From positions 1,860,001 through 1,924,000 of the forward strand of contig OZ242007.1 in the NCBI GenBank assembly GCA_965204695.1: DNA of 64,000 nt. Reading direction: 5' to 3'. Numbering within the stretch: the first letter of the stretch is position 1; each line of letters opens with the position of its first letter. The DNA comes from JAHEKD01 sp965204695. Its GTDB lineage: Bacteria > Pseudomonadota > Gammaproteobacteria > Arenicellales > JAHEKD01. Both the position numbers and the translations under genes were made by a program. The notes beneath the pieces are model-generated. The model was not told the DNA's origin and searched no databases. It saw only the letters and a program-made list of their open reading frames with translations. Of this stretch, positions 1 to 10,323 are shown piece by piece.

Positions 1-2
1 GT

Positions 3-172
3 GAAGATATTGGCCGCTATAAGCTGGCCAACGTCCAATTCGACAACACGGAATTGAAATTATTAGTTTCCTCAGAACAACCCCTGCCGACATCTTCAGC
101 CAGAGTGAGCTTTGATCCAAACTTTATTCACTTGTATGTCGATGGCTGGCGCGATGCCAGCTGGGGCAATGT

Positions 173-176
<4 letters not shown>
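3..176 (+). CDS. ABC transporter ATP-binding protein, C-terminal fragment
   Basis: Only the last 57 codons lie in the window; the gene begins upstream. The frame ends in HLYVDGWRDASWG, typical of the TOBE/regulatory tail of MalK/UgpC-type sugar or glycerol importer ATPases. Its TGA overlaps the ATG of the next permease gene by 4 bp, so it is translationally coupled to two MalF/MalG-type permeases and a DUF2160 gene. That gene order matches glycerol ABC importers (GlpSTPQV type), making this likely one of the two ATPases. No nucleotide-binding motif is visible because that part is missing. Confidence 0.8.
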
Positions 177-1038
<862 letters not shown>

Positions 1039-1042
<4 letters not shown>

Positions 1043-1839
1043 GGTCTTACCGTTGGCTGGTTCCCACGCTCTACATCATTTTTTTGATGCTGCCGATCTA
1101 TTGGCTCATCAATATGTCATTCAAAACCACCAACGAAATTCTCGGCACATTCACTTTGTGGCCGCAGGAATTCACTTTGGAGAATTACCGTAAAATATTC
1201 ACCGATCCAACCTGGTATAACGGCTATATCAATTCAATCCTTTACGTGGTCATGAACACGGTGATCTCGGTTAGCGTTGCTTTACCAGCTGCTTATGCCT
1301 TTTCCCGCTATAAGTTTATGGGCGATAAACACTTATTTTTCTGGTTGCTGACCAATCGTATGGCACCACCCGCCGTGTTTGCCTTACCTTTCTTCCAGTT
1401 TTACTCAGCCGTCGGCTTGTTCGATACACACATCGCTGTGGCCCTGGCCCATTGCTTATTTAATATTCCGTTGGCAGTCTGGATACTGGAAGGTTTTATG
1501 TCCGGAGTACCTAAAGAACTTGACGAAACGGCTTACATCGATGGCCATTCGTTTTGGCGATTTTTTGTGCGAATATTTATACCTACCATCACCGCCGGCA
1601 TCGGTGTCGCAGCCTTTTTCTGTTTTATGTTTTCCTGGGTGGAACTACTCCTAGCTAAAACGCTAACTTCGGTTGCCGCGAAACCGATCGCGGCAACCAT
1701 GACCCGAACCGCTAGCACATCAGGCTATGAACTTGGCTTATTAGCAGCAGCCGGAACATTGACCATTATTCCCGGTGCGTTTGTGATCTATTTTGTCCGT
1801 AACTACATTGCCAAGGGCTTTGCCCTGGGGAGAGTCTGA
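1039..1839 (+). CDS. glpQ: Glycerol/sugar ABC transporter permease (MalG/UgpE type)
   Basis: Second inner-membrane permease, 266 aa, with MalG-like organisation: N-terminal membrane anchor, about six membrane spans and an EAA loop (ELDETAYIDGHSFWRFF) near residues 156-175. It overlaps the previous permease by 4 bp, and the DUF2160 gene starts on the last base of its stop codon. Its partner permease and the ATPase tail are directly upstream. The substrate is inferred to be glycerol from the linked DUF2160 gene. No substrate-binding protein gene is seen downstream, so it must lie upstream of the window or elsewhere. Confidence 0.82.
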
Positions 1840-2123
1840 TGTTCAGCCTGACCTGGATGGCCTGGACCTGGCCCACCGCTGCATTTTTTATCGTCATTGC
1901 CCTGTTACTCACCACCATGATTGTCCTGGAGAAGAAATATCCTGGCGGTTCACCCCGCCGTGGAGTGTTTGGTCTGGACACAACCCGAGGTGACCGTTTA
2001 TTCATCTCGCTGCTCAGTGCTGCCATCATTCACCTTGCCTGGCTGGGCATTATCGGCACTCCTCTATGGGGTGCGCTAGTGATCTCCCTTTTATTTGCGG
2101 CGTTTGTATTTAAATTTGTCTAA
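1839..2123 (+). CDS. DUF2160 small integral membrane protein of glycerol ABC transporter
   Basis: A 94-aa protein with three hydrophobic stretches. It begins with the family-typical MFSLTWMAWTWPTAAFF and carries the conserved TTRGDRLFISLL in the middle. DUF2160 proteins are known from operons encoding glycerol ABC importers, but their biochemical role is not established; they are probably an accessory membrane component. The start codon shares one base with the stop of the upstream permease. It is the last gene of the operon: the next gene is convergent and ends 8 bp downstream. Confidence 0.85.
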   Translation: MFSLTWMAWTWPTAAFFIVIALLLTTMIVLEKKYPGGSPRRGVFGLDTTRGDRLFISLLSAAIIHLAWLGIIGTPLWGALVISLLFAAFVFKFV

Positions 2124-2130
2124 TTAAATG

Positions 2131-2996
2131 TCATTTATCAAGTATTGGTTTATGCACAGCAATACCGATCATAACCAATATTATCCCGACAATATCCAGA
2201 TCTGAGGGTATTTGACTTAATACTACCGCAGCAATAACAGTCGCCGTAGCAGGCAATAAGCTAAGTAAAATTGCAAATGAGGATCGCGGTAAATGCGACA
2301 TGGCTAACTGATCACAAACATAAGGGATCACTGAGGAACAAATTCCAACACCAATCCCTGCCAGGATCAAATCAGGTTGAGAAAATACAGTCAGTGCCTG
2401 GCTAAAACCAATCGGCATCAGAACAACAAAAGCAATCGTCATTGCCGCACCTAGTCGTTCAACACCTTTACCAGCCCCGGCTGCAGCGGCTTTATGACCG
2501 AGAATGATATAAACAACGAACAGAATGGCATTTAATACTGCCCAGAATAACCCTAGCGCATCGGTAGACCATCTGAAATCGATTAAAATAAACACGCCGA
2601 CCGCAGCAAACCCCAAGGCAAGTAAATTACGAATTGTGCGCAGACCGAAAAGGGCCACTCCTATAGTACCAACAAACTCCATCGCCGCCACCAGACTCAT
2701 GGGCAAACGTTCCAGGGCGAGATAAAACGAGGTATTCATTACCGCCAAACACAGTCCCAGCCAAATAACAAGTGCCTGGTTTTGCCATCGGCCTGTTTAA
2801 TTGTCGAGAAGGGTTTGGTTACGGGTGCAAAAAGCAAAGCCGCAGAAGCGATACGAAACCAAGCCACTCCAAGTACTCCCACTACAGGAAACAACAACAC
2901 TGCGAAAGCCGGACCCAAGTAATGAAATACGGCACTAATTCCAAACCAAGTATGAGGTGGAACACTTTCCGCTATGTTATTAATTGAATTTTTTAT
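2131..2996 (-). pseudogene. EamA/RhtA-type amino-acid exporter, frameshifted
   Basis: Two overlapping reading frames together resemble one 10-TM EamA exporter of the RhtA threonine/homoserine type. The upstream frame contains SVPPHTWFGISAVFHYLGP and the downstream frame continues with MNTSFYLALERLPMSLVAA. The join falls at a T-run at 2780-2783 (AAAA on the coding strand): one extra A there would fuse the frames. The upstream frame also has no ATG, GTG or TTG at its N-terminus. AAGGA lies about 7 nt before an ATA codon at 2996, so the start looks lost or is ATA. A sequencing indel could explain the frameshift but not the missing start. It is divergent from an Lrp regulator. Confidence 0.75.
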
Positions 2997-3103
2997 GATT
3001 TTATCCTTATGTACTTATATTTATTATTAAGGATATTTGATTTAAATATATATGTGATACTATTTAATTTTAAAATAATTCCTAAGTTTTTAAGGCTATA
3101 AAA

Positions 3104-3565
3104 ATGAAAAGCCTAAGATATGTAAATAGCAATTTAGACACTGTTGATCGCAAACTCTTAGATGCCCTGATTAACAATGCACGCACTAGTAATGCTGAAT
3201 TAGCCCGGCTAGTAGGACTGTCTGCACCAAGCGTGACCGAACGCATTAGACGTCTGGAGGATAGTGGAATAATTGGTGGTTACACAATTAAAGTTGATCC
3301 AACAGCGCTCGGACTGCCGATTTCGGTGTGGCTGAGAGTTAGACCCATGCCAGGCGAATATGACCGGGTGGTGGCCATATTACAAAATATAAAAGAAGTT
3401 GTTCAGTGTGACCGCGTCACAGGTGAAGATTGTTTTCTAGCCAAAGCCCACCTTAACTCAGTAGCCGAATTAGAGACATTAATAGACAAGCTGATTCCCT
3501 TTGCCATGACTAATACCTCCTTGATTCAATCTTCGCCTGTTACACAACGACTGCCAAAGTATTGA
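3104..3565 (+). CDS. Lrp/AsnC family transcriptional regulator
   Basis: 153 aa. The N-terminal winged helix-turn-helix is at residues 17-60 (LDALINNARTSNAELARLVG, then SAPSVTERIRRLEDSGIIGG). It is followed by the RAM/AsnC effector domain, which binds amino acids and forms octamers in this family. It lies between a broken RhtA-like exporter on the opposite strand and an intact EamA exporter 54 bp downstream. That suggests it senses an amino acid and controls its export (inference). The AT-rich 100-bp gap upstream would hold the divergent promoters. Confidence 0.9.
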   Translation: MKSLRYVNSNLDTVDRKLLDALINNARTSNAELARLVGLSAPSVTERIRRLEDSGIIGGYTIKVDPTALGLPISVWLRVRPMPGEYDRVVAILQNIKEVVQCDRVTGEDCFLAKAHLNSVAELETLIDKLIPFAMTNTSLIQSSPVTQRLPKY

Positions 3566-3619
3566 TTTTCTGAACAAATAGCGTAACTTCAGCAAACAAT
3601 TAACACAACAGAAAGTCGA

Positions 3620-4477
3620 GTGAAGAATAATCTTGTCCTAGGTATTGGATTAATGGCTATTGCCATGTTCATTTTGCCGATACGTGACGGAGTCGCCAAA
3701 TACTTAAGTGCTGACTATTCGCCCTTGTTTATCGCTTGGTGTAGTTATCTTGGATCGGCCATTTTAATTCTACCGATTGCCTGGTCGAAATTGAGCGTTG
3801 ATCTGCTCAAGCCTTCCGCTCTAATCCCACAGCTTATGCGGACATTGTTTCTGGTTGCTGCGTTTAGTCTTTTTCTTATTTCAGTCTCCCAAATCCCCCT
3901 GGCCGATGCATTAGGTGCTTATTTAATTTCTCCCATAATCGGCACACTGCTTGCAGCAATATTTTTGAAGGAAAGGCTCACTAGATTGACCGTTTTTACT
4001 GTGATCGCTGGTTTCATAGGTGCTTTACTGATTATCCGTCCAGGGGTGAATTTTAATTTTGGTACGCTTTATGCCGTAGCCAGTGGTATTTCATTTGGCT
4101 GCTATCTGGCTGCAACTCGTAATGCTGTTGCAATCATGCATCCTGTTCCCATGTTACTTATACAGAACGTCTTTGCTGTTATATTACTGCTACCATCAAT
4201 CTTCACACTCAAGTCAGTGAGTACAGAGTTTCCTATTCTCTTATTCATGTCACTGAGCTTGATAGCTGTGACAGGACATTTAATGTCCGTTTCTGCATTT
4301 CGCTTCGCACCGGCCAGTGTGCTTTCACCAATCGTTTACATGGAAATTGTCAGTGGTGTGATAATAGGCTATTTAATGTTTAACGATTTACCGACACCGA
4401 TGACTTGGGGCGGTATTTTCTTGATCTGCGTAAGTGGTTTGTTGTTAATGCTCAAGGGCCAAAACCAGAATACTTAA
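3620..4477 (+). CDS. EamA/DMT family transporter
   Basis: 285-aa inner-membrane protein with about ten hydrophobic segments and two EamA repeats (about residues 5-137 and 148-280). The first repeat ends in the characteristic LADALGAYLISPIIGTLLAA. The chosen start is GTG at 3620, giving VKNNLVLGIGLMAIAMF. It follows an Lrp-type regulator in the same direction and is probably its target. Family members export amino acids or other small metabolites; the substrate cannot be read from sequence. Confidence 0.85.
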   Translation: MKNNLVLGIGLMAIAMFILPIRDGVAKYLSADYSPLFIAWCSYLGSAILILPIAWSKLSVDLLKPSALIPQLMRTLFLVAAFSLFLISVSQIPLADALGAYLISPIIGTLLAAIFLKERLTRLTVFTVIAGFIGALLIIRPGVNFNFGTLYAVASGISFGCYLAATRNAVAIMHPVPMLLIQNVFAVILLLPSIFTLKSVSTEFPILLFMSLSLIAVTGHLMSVSAFRFAPASVLSPIVYMEIVSGVIIGYLMFNDLPTPMTWGGIFLICVSGLLLMLKGQNQNT

Positions 4478-4648
4478 TACCACACCAAGATAAAACAATA
4501 AAAACGAACATTAATCACTACGCTCGTCAGACTAATGATAATATTGCGCGCAATTAGCCATTAACAACTTTATATAAAAATTATTCTAGTACTGACTACC
4601 GTTATTCAAGTAAATAATCAGACATAAAGAAATTCTCTTTTCGTCATC

Positions 4649-4671
4649 CTGGATCTCTACCCAATATCCAG
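4649..4671. repeat. Degenerate extragenic palindrome
   Basis: CTGGAT and ATCCAG arms are separated by 11 nt and preceded by TCGTCATC. It looks like a decayed member of the GTCATTCTGGATTTGATCCAG family seen intact at 6066. It sits 20 bp before the MATE gene. Confidence 0.5.
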
Positions 4672-4691
4672 CAGAATAACCAACAAGACCT

Positions 4692-6059
4692 ATGCGTGCG
4701 AACTTAAAATTAATTTGGCGTCTGGGGTTGCCACTGAGCTTAACCCTGGTTATCCAGATGATCATCATCATGGTCGATTCCCTGTTTGCCGGGAATATCG
4801 GCTATGTGGATTTGGCTGCGATCTCGTTGGGCGGAAGTGCGTTTTATATATTTTTATTGCTGCTGATTGGTTTTGAAGTTGGCAGTAGTATTCGAGCAGG
4901 TCAGGCAGTTGGCGCAAAAGACGAAAAAGCAATGCTGGATAGCTTCCGCCACGGCATTATTCTCTGCGTTTTTTTTGGGTTTATATTTACACTGGTACTG
5001 CTGAACATTTCACCCGTATTGTTAAAGCTGGGTCAGAAACCAGAAGTCGTGGTTTTATGTGAGCAGTATATGAGTTGGTTTGCCTGGACCTTACCCATTC
5101 ATTCCATTGTGATTTTGTTTAGAGGTTATTTTGCTGTGATTGATCGACCCTGGGCCAGCGTCGGGCCGGTCGTTTTCGCGTTGCTTCTAAATTCCTTTTT
5201 AAATTATTGCCTGGCCTATGGCAACTTCGGCTTCCCGAAGATGGGAATTGCAGGCATTGGTCTAGCAAGCTTAATTTCTAACGTTGTGCTTTTAGGCCTG
5301 ATGTTGGCAAGTGTTGGATGGGATAAGGTCCGCTATCTGTTCAACATCATTCAATCGTCAGTATGGACAGATAAAGGCCTGATTAAATTGTTTCTAGTCA
5401 GTCTACCGATTAGTCTGACGTTACTGATGGAAGAGGCCTTCTTCTCAGGCACCAACCTGCTAGCCGGTGCACTTGGTGCAGATGAGCAAGCTGCTCACCA
5501 AATTTTATTTAATGCAGTTGGAACCTCGTATTTATTTAATACCGGGATCAGCATGGCGCTCGCCATCATCATTGGAAAATACATTGGTGCAAAAAATTAT
5601 TCACAAATTCGGTTGGCTGTCAGGTCCGGGCTGATCATCATTCTGGCTTGTACATTACCGTTTGCGCTGGCTCTAGGATTGTTCGGAGACCAATGGATAA
5701 ACTTTTTCCTCGATGAATCACTGGATTCAAATCAGATGACTATCATCCTGGCTAAAAGTGTCATCTGGATTGCAGTCATTGCATTATTTGTGGACGCTTG
5801 TTTCCTCATAGTAATCGAATCTTTGCACGGCATGCTAGACACAACCTATCCATCAATATGTGCTTTGATTGCTTATTGGGTTATTGCCGGCCCTCTAGCC
5901 TATTGGGCCACATTCAATGCCGAATCACCGTTTACCTGGATATGGTATTGCATCCTTCTGTCCTCGTGTTTGCTGATCTTACTGGCTGGCATGCGCTTAC
6001 GAACAAAGCTTCAAGGATACTCTTCTGGTAATCCGAAAATTTACGCACAAACTTCTTGA
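4692..6059 (+). CDS. MATE family efflux transporter
   Basis: 455-aa membrane protein with about 12 hydrophobic segments arranged as two related six-helix halves. The N-terminal LIWRLGLPLSLTLVIQMII and the MVDSLFAGNIG segment are typical of MATE/NorM multidrug and toxin exporters, which expel cationic compounds or metabolites using Na+ or H+ gradients. The start ATG at 4692 begins just after a decayed palindrome; no strong ribosome-binding site is visible. The gene is monocistronic, and a perfect palindrome lies 7 bp beyond its stop. The substrate is unknown. Confidence 0.88.
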   Translation: MRANLKLIWRLGLPLSLTLVIQMIIIMVDSLFAGNIGYVDLAAISLGGSAFYIFLLLLIGFEVGSSIRAGQAVGAKDEKAMLDSFRHGIILCVFFGFIFTLVLLNISPVLLKLGQKPEVVVLCEQYMSWFAWTLPIHSIVILFRGYFAVIDRPWASVGPVVFALLLNSFLNYCLAYGNFGFPKMGIAGIGLASLISNVVLLGLMLASVGWDKVRYLFNIIQSSVWTDKGLIKLFLVSLPISLTLLMEEAFFSGTNLLAGALGADEQAAHQILFNAVGTSYLFNTGISMALAIIIGKYIGAKNYSQIRLAVRSGLIIILACTLPFALALGLFGDQWINFFLDESLDSNQMTIILAKSVIWIAVIALFVDACFLIVIESLHGMLDTTYPSICALIAYWVIAGPLAYWATFNAESPFTWIWYCILLSSCLLILLAGMRLRTKLQGYSSGNPKIYAQTS

Positions 6060-6065
6060 TCGGTC

Positions 6066-6086
6066 ATTCTGGATTTGATCCAGAAT
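6066..6086. repeat. Extragenic palindrome (GTCATTCTGGAT type)
   Basis: Perfect 9-bp arms ATTCTGGAT and ATCCAGAAT with a 3-nt loop, immediately after the MATE stop codon. It has the same design as 15090-15110 and 57161-57181. It could act as an mRNA-stabilising or terminating hairpin, but no T-run follows. Confidence 0.8.
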
Positions 6087-6179
6087 CTCCAAGTGGTTAT
6101 TCGTGTAGTTGATATTGATTCATTGCCCAATGCGAACACCAGTTCGGACATAAAACCTTTGCACAGAAACCTTTTTTCT

Positions 6180-6225
6180 GTCATTCCGCACCCTTACGGA
6201 TATAAAACCGTAGTGGAGGAATCTT
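6180..6225. repeat. Extragenic palindrome (GTCATTCCG...GGAGGAATCT type)
   Basis: GTCATTCCG at the left and AGTGGAGGAATCT at the right form a short imperfect stem (ATTCC/GGAAT). The outer sequences match elements at 57247-57285 and 63051-63088. It lies in the gap between the convergent MATE and racemase-like genes. Confidence 0.6.
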
Positions 6226-6272
6226 CTAAATCATTACAACAAATGAATTATTGCAGCAATTCATATAAACCT

Positions 6273-6938
6273 CTAATCAGTCGAAATCGCAACAAGCTCA
6301 TCCACATGCACTTGAGCACAATCAACAACTGGATAGCCATAATCTTTTCCATCAAACACCAAACATAAATCTGTTCCTGCCAAAACAATAGCATCAGCAT
6401 TGTGCTGCTGGTATAGCTTCCTGCCCATGGAAATAAAAAACTCCCGATGGGTATCAGTCGCAACTCCTACCTTGGCCATACTAATATATTGATCATGTGT
6501 TTCATCAGGCTCGTCGGGCACAACAATCTCAGTTGAAGTAACTCCGCCATAAAACCCTGACTCCATCACCACTTTGGTCCCTAATATTCCGATTCTCTTA
6601 AGCTTGTGCTGTACAAAGTAGCGATCAAGGATGGGCAGAATATTAATCAGCGGTAATGGTGATATTTTCTCTAAATCCTGAATACAAAAATGACCACCTA
6701 AAGATGTCACTACCGCAGCATCAGCACCTGCTGCCTTTAGACGTTCAACAAACCTAAGGAAAATTTCTGCTTGTTGTTCAGATTCACCATTAACCAGATT
6801 ATTAACCAACTCATGGGCATCAGCATTTACTATCGTCAATTCAAGTCGTCTACCTAGGTCACTATAGGCTTTAGATAATTGCCGATAATAAAATTCCGTT
6901 GCTGCCGGACCGATCCCACCAATTAAACCAATATGCAC
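6273..6938 (-). CDS. Aspartate/glutamate racemase-family protein without catalytic cysteines
   Basis: 221 aa with the Asp/Glu racemase fold signature at the N-terminus (HIGLIGGIGPAATEFYYRQL). Family members normally use two cysteines, in CNTA- and GCTE-type motifs. Aligning the motifs here gives TSLGGH (Ser79 at the first Cys position) and LAGTDL (Gly188 at the second). A nearby Cys85 and Cys192 do not sit at the canonical positions. The protein is therefore unlikely to be a classical two-base racemase; it may have another activity or a binding role. It lies 53 bp downstream of a choline-kinase-like gene on the same strand. Confidence 0.8.
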   Translation of the reverse strand: MHIGLIGGIGPAATEFYYRQLSKAYSDLGRRLELTIVNADAHELVNNLVNGESEQQAEIFLRFVERLKAAGADAAVVTSLGGHFCIQDLEKISPLPLINILPILDRYFVQHKLKRIGILGTKVVMESGFYGGVTSTEIVVPDEPDETHDQYISMAKVGVATDTHREFFISMGRKLYQQHNADAIVLAGTDLCLVFDGKDYGYPVVDCAQVHVDELVAISTD

Positions 6939-6991
6939 TTATATTGCTCCTATTATATTAATAAATTGACAATAACCCATAAGAATGTAAG

Positions 6992-8017
6992 TCAAACTTC
7001 TTCTAACAACCTCAATTGTTCATAAGCGCTTAGAAATTTTTGAAATCGCTGATAAGCATAAGGAATAAAACGAATATTTTGAATTGGATTGATCGCCAAA
7101 GGCAAGGCAGCCATCGCGTATTTATAATCGGACATGATCAGCATTATTTTTGTATCGTGCAACAACTTCTCAAATGCTTTGTGCCTCGCTTGTTGGTTTT
7201 TAAATTGCTCGTTATCCAGATAAAAGTTGATTAATGTATCGAGTTCATGGTCACCATATTCAGGCTCTGCAATTTTGAAATAAGGATAATCAGGTTGTTG
7301 ATGACGCATGACAGTTTCTGCAAACAGGTTGGAAAAATCGTAGGCCTTGTTGTTGAGACAAGAAAATTCAAAATCTAGCAACTTAATCTCGCCATTATTA
7401 AGCTTCATGATATTGCCATGGTACGTATCATTATGACAAAACGTTAGCTCTCCCTCAGGTAGACAATGTTTTATCTTATCCAGAGTTTGCGGGCTGTAAA
7501 TTTCGCGCAACTCCTCGCCCATAGCACGTTCATTCTCAGGAAAATTGGCCAGTTCATTCTCGAGAATCTGTTTTGCCAACTGACCCCATTTTTCATGCAA
7601 CATTTCCCAAAACACGCGCTTGGGCAAACTCGGCGGATTTAGCTGATGAAAACGATATAGTTGATTGGCAATCTGCCGCAGGTTTTCAGGCTTAAATAAA
7701 TCCGCTGCTGTTAAAGTACGTCCTTGGTAAAACTGTTCGATTCGACAAGTGTGATCGTAATAATAACAATGCGCGGCTACATTATTTTGCCCAAGTGTCA
7801 GAAATACTTCCTTTTCGGTCTCAAAATCCAGTATCGCGTTGTCTTTACCTTCAAGACGACGATACAAAACTGCGCTGGGTTGCACAGCAACAGTTGACCG
7901 AATTCCCATTGTAAATGATGAAAATCCTTTAGGATCATCAAACTCAAAATCCGTAATCTCACAATTCAGCCACTCAGGAAAGAGTGTTTGGCATTGCCTG
8001 AAAATTTCTTTCTTCAT
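6992..8017 (-). CDS. Choline/aminoglycoside kinase-like phosphotransferase
   Basis: 341 aa. The APH/ChoK catalytic signature is present: HND at residues 195-197, Asn202 in HNDTYHGN, and the metal-binding Asp215 in KLLDFEFS. The segment AYDFSNLFAE after it is typical of choline/ethanolamine kinases (LicA-like). It probably phosphorylates a small amino-alcohol or similar hydroxyl compound in the cytoplasm. It lies upstream of, and in the same direction as, the cysteine-less racemase-like gene, so they may be co-transcribed. The actual substrate is unknown. Confidence 0.8.
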   Translation of the reverse strand: MKKEIFRQCQTLFPEWLNCEITDFEFDDPKGFSSFTMGIRSTVAVQPSAVLYRRLEGKDNAILDFETEKEVFLTLGQNNVAAHCYYYDHTCRIEQFYQGRTLTAADLFKPENLRQIANQLYRFHQLNPPSLPKRVFWEMLHEKWGQLAKQILENELANFPENERAMGEELREIYSPQTLDKIKHCLPEGELTFCHNDTYHGNIMKLNNGEIKLLDFEFSCLNNKAYDFSNLFAETVMRHQQPDYPYFKIAEPEYGDHELDTLINFYLDNEQFKNQQARHKAFEKLLHDTKIMLIMSDYKYAMAALPLAINPIQNIRFIPYAYQRFQKFLSAYEQLRLLEEV

Positions 8018-8259
8018 ATTCTTAGGATGATTCTTGTTACCAATAACTATTAAACATTAACGATTAATACGCAATTCTTTATTCGGATGATTACAATCGC
8101 CCATCGGGTAAAAACACCTCACGACTATAAAGGAGTGTGTGATTTAGCAGGGGATACTCATATTTCTCAGCACCCAACGTAACTTGATTATTCAAAAAAT
8201 GATACGCTTACGAAACACTACGACGAGTAAGCGAACAAATTGAAAACAAAGAGCGAGTC

Positions 8260-8826
8260 ATGAAAAAAATTCTATTGGTTCTATTAATGCTCAGCTTTTC
8301 TTCTATACCAACTTTTGCCCAAGAAGTAGGCATTGAATTTGAAACGATGAAAATCGGCACCAAACTGACCACAACTTCTTTTGGCTATGTCGAGGCCACA
8401 TACATAGAAGAATATATTGGTAAAAAAGATGGCTATTTTCAGATTCAAACTTATAAGCTACTTGATGATGGTTCTACCAAAGTACTTAACTTGGTCAGTT
8501 ATGATGACAAAGGCCGGAAGGTACTGAGTACACTTGATGGAAAAACAAACACTTATACACCTTATTCCTGTCATTATGTTGTTGGTAAATGCTCGCACAC
8601 CTATAAATACTACAATTCACTAAAAAAGAACTTTGTCACCAATGAAGGTAAGTTTGATAATCGTCTTGATGGCGATACCTTATATGTCGGCGTCATCCAG
8701 TCTGATGGCGATATGTTTGAGGTACCCTTCGAACTGGGTCCACACAGATTAAGAATTTCTAGTGAAAATATTGATGCCCTTGGAACAAAAACAGGACATG
8801 AATTTGTCGATTTAGAGATTCCTTAG
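8260..8826 (+). CDS. Exported hypothetical protein
   Basis: 188 aa. A clear signal peptide (MKKILLVLLMLSFSSIPTFAQ) with likely cleavage after the Ala-Gln region places it in the periplasm or outer envelope. The mature part is rich in beta-strand-like alternation (DGYFQIQTYKLLDDGSTKVL) with two cysteines near the middle. No family was recognised. It is monocistronic, convergent with the VWA gene and 49 bp from its end. Confidence 0.65.
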   Translation: MKKILLVLLMLSFSSIPTFAQEVGIEFETMKIGTKLTTTSFGYVEATYIEEYIGKKDGYFQIQTYKLLDDGSTKVLNLVSYDDKGRKVLSTLDGKTNTYTPYSCHYVVGKCSHTYKYYNSLKKNFVTNEGKFDNRLDGDTLYVGVIQSDGDMFEVPFELGPHRLRISSENIDALGTKTGHEFVDLEIP

Positions 8827-8875
8827 TTTTTTAGTAACAATCGATTTTTGTTCTAACCTCATCTGAAATTATTTC

Positions 8876-10030
8876 TCACTCTTCGACTTGAGTGGTTGCT
8901 TCCAGGTTCATTGAGTTTCGGTATTCTTCAATCAAGCGATTGGGTTCGTCGGTCAGTGGTTTGTTTTGTTCTTTCAACCAGCCACGCCATGGTTTAGCCT
9001 CTGCTTTGGCTCGATCATTAAGCTCGTCTGAACATATTGCTTCTGGCTGATTGTTATCGGTTGCACGGTTCATCGCGTGCATAACGGCAACTCGCCGTGA
9101 AGTCGGATTATTACGTTGATAACAACCTGCCAACTCGATTCGGGCATTATGGTATACAACACCAATTGCCCCAGCGTTTAAGTTTGCGCAGTATTGATAT
9201 CGTGCCATCTCATTTTCCGCATCTTTAATCGCATTAAGTTGTTTTCGCAGTGCCTGAGCGTCTTTGGCAGGGTAATAGGTCCCGCCTGCGGCATCCGCGA
9301 TAGCTTCTAATTGTGCAGAAGTTTCAGCATCGACATCAAAACCAATGGTGTTCACCACTGATTTCACTCCCGCATCAAAAAGCGTCTCAGCTGCTGCAAC
9401 CGGATCGCCTCCACAAGTTTCCTCGCCATCGGAAATCAGATAGACAACTGGTGCCAAGTCACCTTCTCTCGGGGGCGGCAAATCTTTAATAATATCTCCC
9501 GCATATTCAAGCACTCCACCTAATGGCGTCCAGCCAGTTGGGGACAGATCTTTAATGCTGTCTTCGAGTTTGCGACGGCGTGCATCAAAAGAATGAACCA
9601 ATTCTGATGCCGCACAGGATTCAGCCTTTCCGTCCTCTTGATTGTTGCCACGATGCCCATAAACAACCAACCCAACGTCAACCTCCTGTGGCATATCACG
9701 CAGAAAAGCCAATGCTTCCCGCTTAGCCGCTTTCATTTTTGTCTCACCATTCACTTTGCCAGCCATCGAACCAGATGCATCAATCGCCAGCAGCATATGA
9801 CTCGTTGGACGTGCAGAGATAATATTAGAAGGAGGCTTGCATTCGTCAAGCTTATAGGGCGCAACCTCGACTTCACAACTGGCTAAATCAATAGGATAGT
9901 TAGCGACAATTTCGTCATAAACCGCATCGCAATCCACATCACTCTCTTGAGCGAAAACCGGCGAAGACCGAATTACAATCGAGACGACAATGAAAAATCC
10001 ACTCGTGATCCGGCAACAAAATTCTGACAT
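8876..10030 (-). CDS. Exported von Willebrand factor type A domain protein
   Basis: 384 aa. A hydrophobic N-terminal segment (FFIVVSIVIRSSPVFAQ) looks like a signal peptide. The VWA domain spans about residues 77-275, with the MIDAS metal site DASGS at 84-88, a conserved Thr in PTGWTPLGG and the late Asp in YLISDGEETCGGD. VWA domains bind protein ligands through a divalent metal, so an envelope adhesion or assembly role is likely. The C-terminal 110 residues contain paired cysteines and a lysozyme-inhibitor-like YQCANLNAGAIGVVY-type stretch whose role is unknown. Confidence 0.85.
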   Translation of the reverse strand: MSEFCCRITSGFFIVVSIVIRSSPVFAQESDVDCDAVYDEIVANYPIDLASCEVEVAPYKLDECKPPSNIISARPTSHMLLAIDASGSMAGKVNGETKMKAAKREALAFLRDMPQEVDVGLVVYGHRGNNQEDGKAESCAASELVHSFDARRRKLEDSIKDLSPTGWTPLGGVLEYAGDIIKDLPPPREGDLAPVVYLISDGEETCGGDPVAAAETLFDAGVKSVVNTIGFDVDAETSAQLEAIADAAGGTYYPAKDAQALRKQLNAIKDAENEMARYQYCANLNAGAIGVVYHNARIELAGCYQRNNPTSRRVAVMHAMNRATDNNQPEAICSDELNDRAKAEAKPWRGWLKEQNKPLTDEPNRLIEEYRNSMNLEATTQVEE

Positions 10031-10157
10031 TACTTACTTCCTTATCGTTTTTAAAATCCTCAACTTTGAGTTTAACATTGTGGAACAAGCCGTAATTAAA
10101 GAGGGAAGTATAGAAAATCGATGTCCTATGCCAATTTCCTTAAATTCGATGTTTATT

Positions 10158-10252
10158 GGATTGCTTCGCTTTACTCGCAATGACGGTTGCAGTCATTACG
10201 AACACCCATTCGGGTATAAAGAAGTGAATGAAATGAACGACTGCGGCAATCT
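10158..10252. repeat. Pair of GTCATTGCGAG-type extragenic repeat units
   Basis: On the reverse strand this reads GATTGCCGCAGTCG ... CGTAATGAC, then GTCATTGCGAGTAAAGCG and AAGCAATCC. These are two units in opposite orientation joined by a few bases. The same unit pair occurs at 54105-54200 and, split by another element, at 26780-27029. The rest of the 10031-10323 gap shows nothing recognisable. Confidence 0.75.
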
Positions 10253-10323
10253 AGTTCTTCAAAGTACTTCACTGACTCTTAAATATCTGACTTAGATTGC
10301 GAATGACTTCTAATGCGATATTT

